This document shows, piece by piece, positions 23,614 through 24,047 of a stretch of DNA of 24,047 nucleotides. The stretch lies in contig CACYKX010000020.1 of the NCBI GenBank assembly GCA_902775075.1, forward strand, positions 1 to 24,047. Direction: 5' to 3'. The notes under the pieces were generated by a model that saw nothing but the letters and a program-made list of their open reading frames with translations, did not search any database and was not told where the DNA came from. Source of the DNA: an uncultured Prevotellaceae bacterium. GTDB taxonomy: Bacteria; Bacteroidota; Bacteroidia; Bacteroidales; Bacteroidaceae. The position numbers were made by a program, and so were the translations under genes. Each line of letters starts with the position of its first letter. Within the stretch, counting starts at the first letter, position 1.

Positions 23614-24004
23614 GCGCTACATCTGCCCTTTAGGATTACGATTGCAAAGATACAACATTCGAAAATGGCGATGATACGTTGTGTCGCATTATTGTGCGAT
23701 ATTGTTCGATTTTATACCTAACATCCTGATAATGAACGTGTTAAGGTTTGTCTAGAAAATCGAGGATGATGCGTACTTGGCGAGGGGGTGAGATGTAAGC
23801 CCCAAAGCAGAAAAAAGCATCGGAACGATAACTGTGCGCATATCATGTAAAAATCAGCGCTTAAAAGCCTTGTACATCCGATATTTTTGCCGAATTTTGG
23901 CATCATAGGAGAAGAGGTAGCTGTGATGTCTGTTTTGTAGAATCCATGTAATTTATTGATAATCAATGTTTTACGTTGTGTTAACTATGTTAGGAGTCTC
24001 AGTT
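23614..24004. other. Non-coding region at the right end
   Basis: I see no credible gene. A minus-strand TATCTTTG (23645-23652) matches a -7 element but has no -33 and no gene in front of it except the 3' end of the MATE gene in antisense. A minus-strand reading frame at 23718-23966 (82 codons) shows no domain, no signal peptide and no promoter, and is probably chance. Confidence 0.5.
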
Positions 24005-24031
24005 GTCTCAAATCTCAATTAGTTTTTGGGG
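24005..24031 (-). repeat. Right arm of long-range inverted repeat
   Basis: Reverse-complement partner of 181-217: GTCTCAAATC, TCAATTAG, TTTTTGGGG. It matches the left arm at 22 of 23 positions over the AAAAACTAA...GAGAC core once the extra 7-bp unit of the left arm is allowed for. The GAGAC pentamer recurs on the minus strand at 23996-24000, just outside the arm. Confidence 0.6.
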
Positions 24032-24047
24032 TAGTGGTATTTTCCTA

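Noticed and set aside
23718..23966. Minus-strand 82-codon frame at the right end
   Set aside because: No domain, no suitable promoter, unusual composition; more likely chance in non-coding DNA, though a small unknown gene cannot be excluded.
1..24047. tRNA, rRNA, integrase or transposase genes
   Set aside because: None recognised on either strand, so the end repeats cannot be called the termini of a mobile element.

Overview
The window looks like chromosomal DNA of an anaerobic Bacteroidales bacterium, most likely Prevotella or a close relative. The reasons are: a SusC/SusD pair with an ECF sigma factor and FecR anti-sigma factor; repeated promoters of the Bacteroidetes type (-33 TTTG, about 19-20 bp, -7 TAnnTTTG); lipoproteins with C-S-D-D starts; a fused CcsBA cytochrome c maturation protein; a class I Hcp; and a flavodoxin paired with a DUF2023 protein. 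Assignment is by protein pattern recognition only.

Layout. (1) 1-569 is a non-coding leader with an AT-rich tract, one arm of a long-range inverted repeat, and two promoters. (2) 570-8565 (+) is one signal-controlled uptake locus: ECF sigma factor, FecR anti-sigma factor, TonB-dependent transducer of the SusC family with an N-terminal STN signalling domain, SusD-like lipoprotein, and a secreted histidine acid phosphatase. No glycoside hydrolase is present, so the natural reading is capture of a phosphorylated molecule such as an inositol phosphate. (3) 8566-8705 is a convergent spacer filled by a three-copy repeat family. (4) 8706-11124 (-) holds hcp (nitric oxide/hydroxylamine detoxification) and a Crp/Fnr regulator of HcpR type, with a perfect 16-bp palindrome in front of hcp. 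(5) 11248-17794 (-) reads porin, imelysin lipoprotein, di-heme cytochrome lipoprotein, CcsBA. This looks like an iron- or redox-related envelope module together with the machine that matures its c-type hemes. (6) 18008-18894 (-) is flavodoxin plus DUF2023. (7) 19113-20809 is a divergent pair, an Lrp/AsnC regulator (-) and a MetE-like methyltransferase (+), with back-to-back promoters. (8) 20918-23557 (+) holds a secreted carboxypeptidase-regulatory-like protein and a MATE transporter. (9) 23558-24047 is non-coding and ends in the second arm of the long-range inverted repeat.

The strongest unexplained signal is a 48-bp element present in two copies (17863-17910 and 19002-19049). It lies in the same position just upstream of and overlapping the -33 element of the porin-imelysin-cytochrome operon and of the flavodoxin-DUF2023 operon, with 38 of 48 bases identical and a GGTA-N10-TACC dyad in both. 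It looks like an activator site tying the two operons into one regulon. Because flavodoxin classically replaces ferredoxin under iron shortage and imelysin proteins are iron-linked, an iron-limitation or redox regulon is the most economical reading. The inducing signal and the regulator cannot be read from this window.
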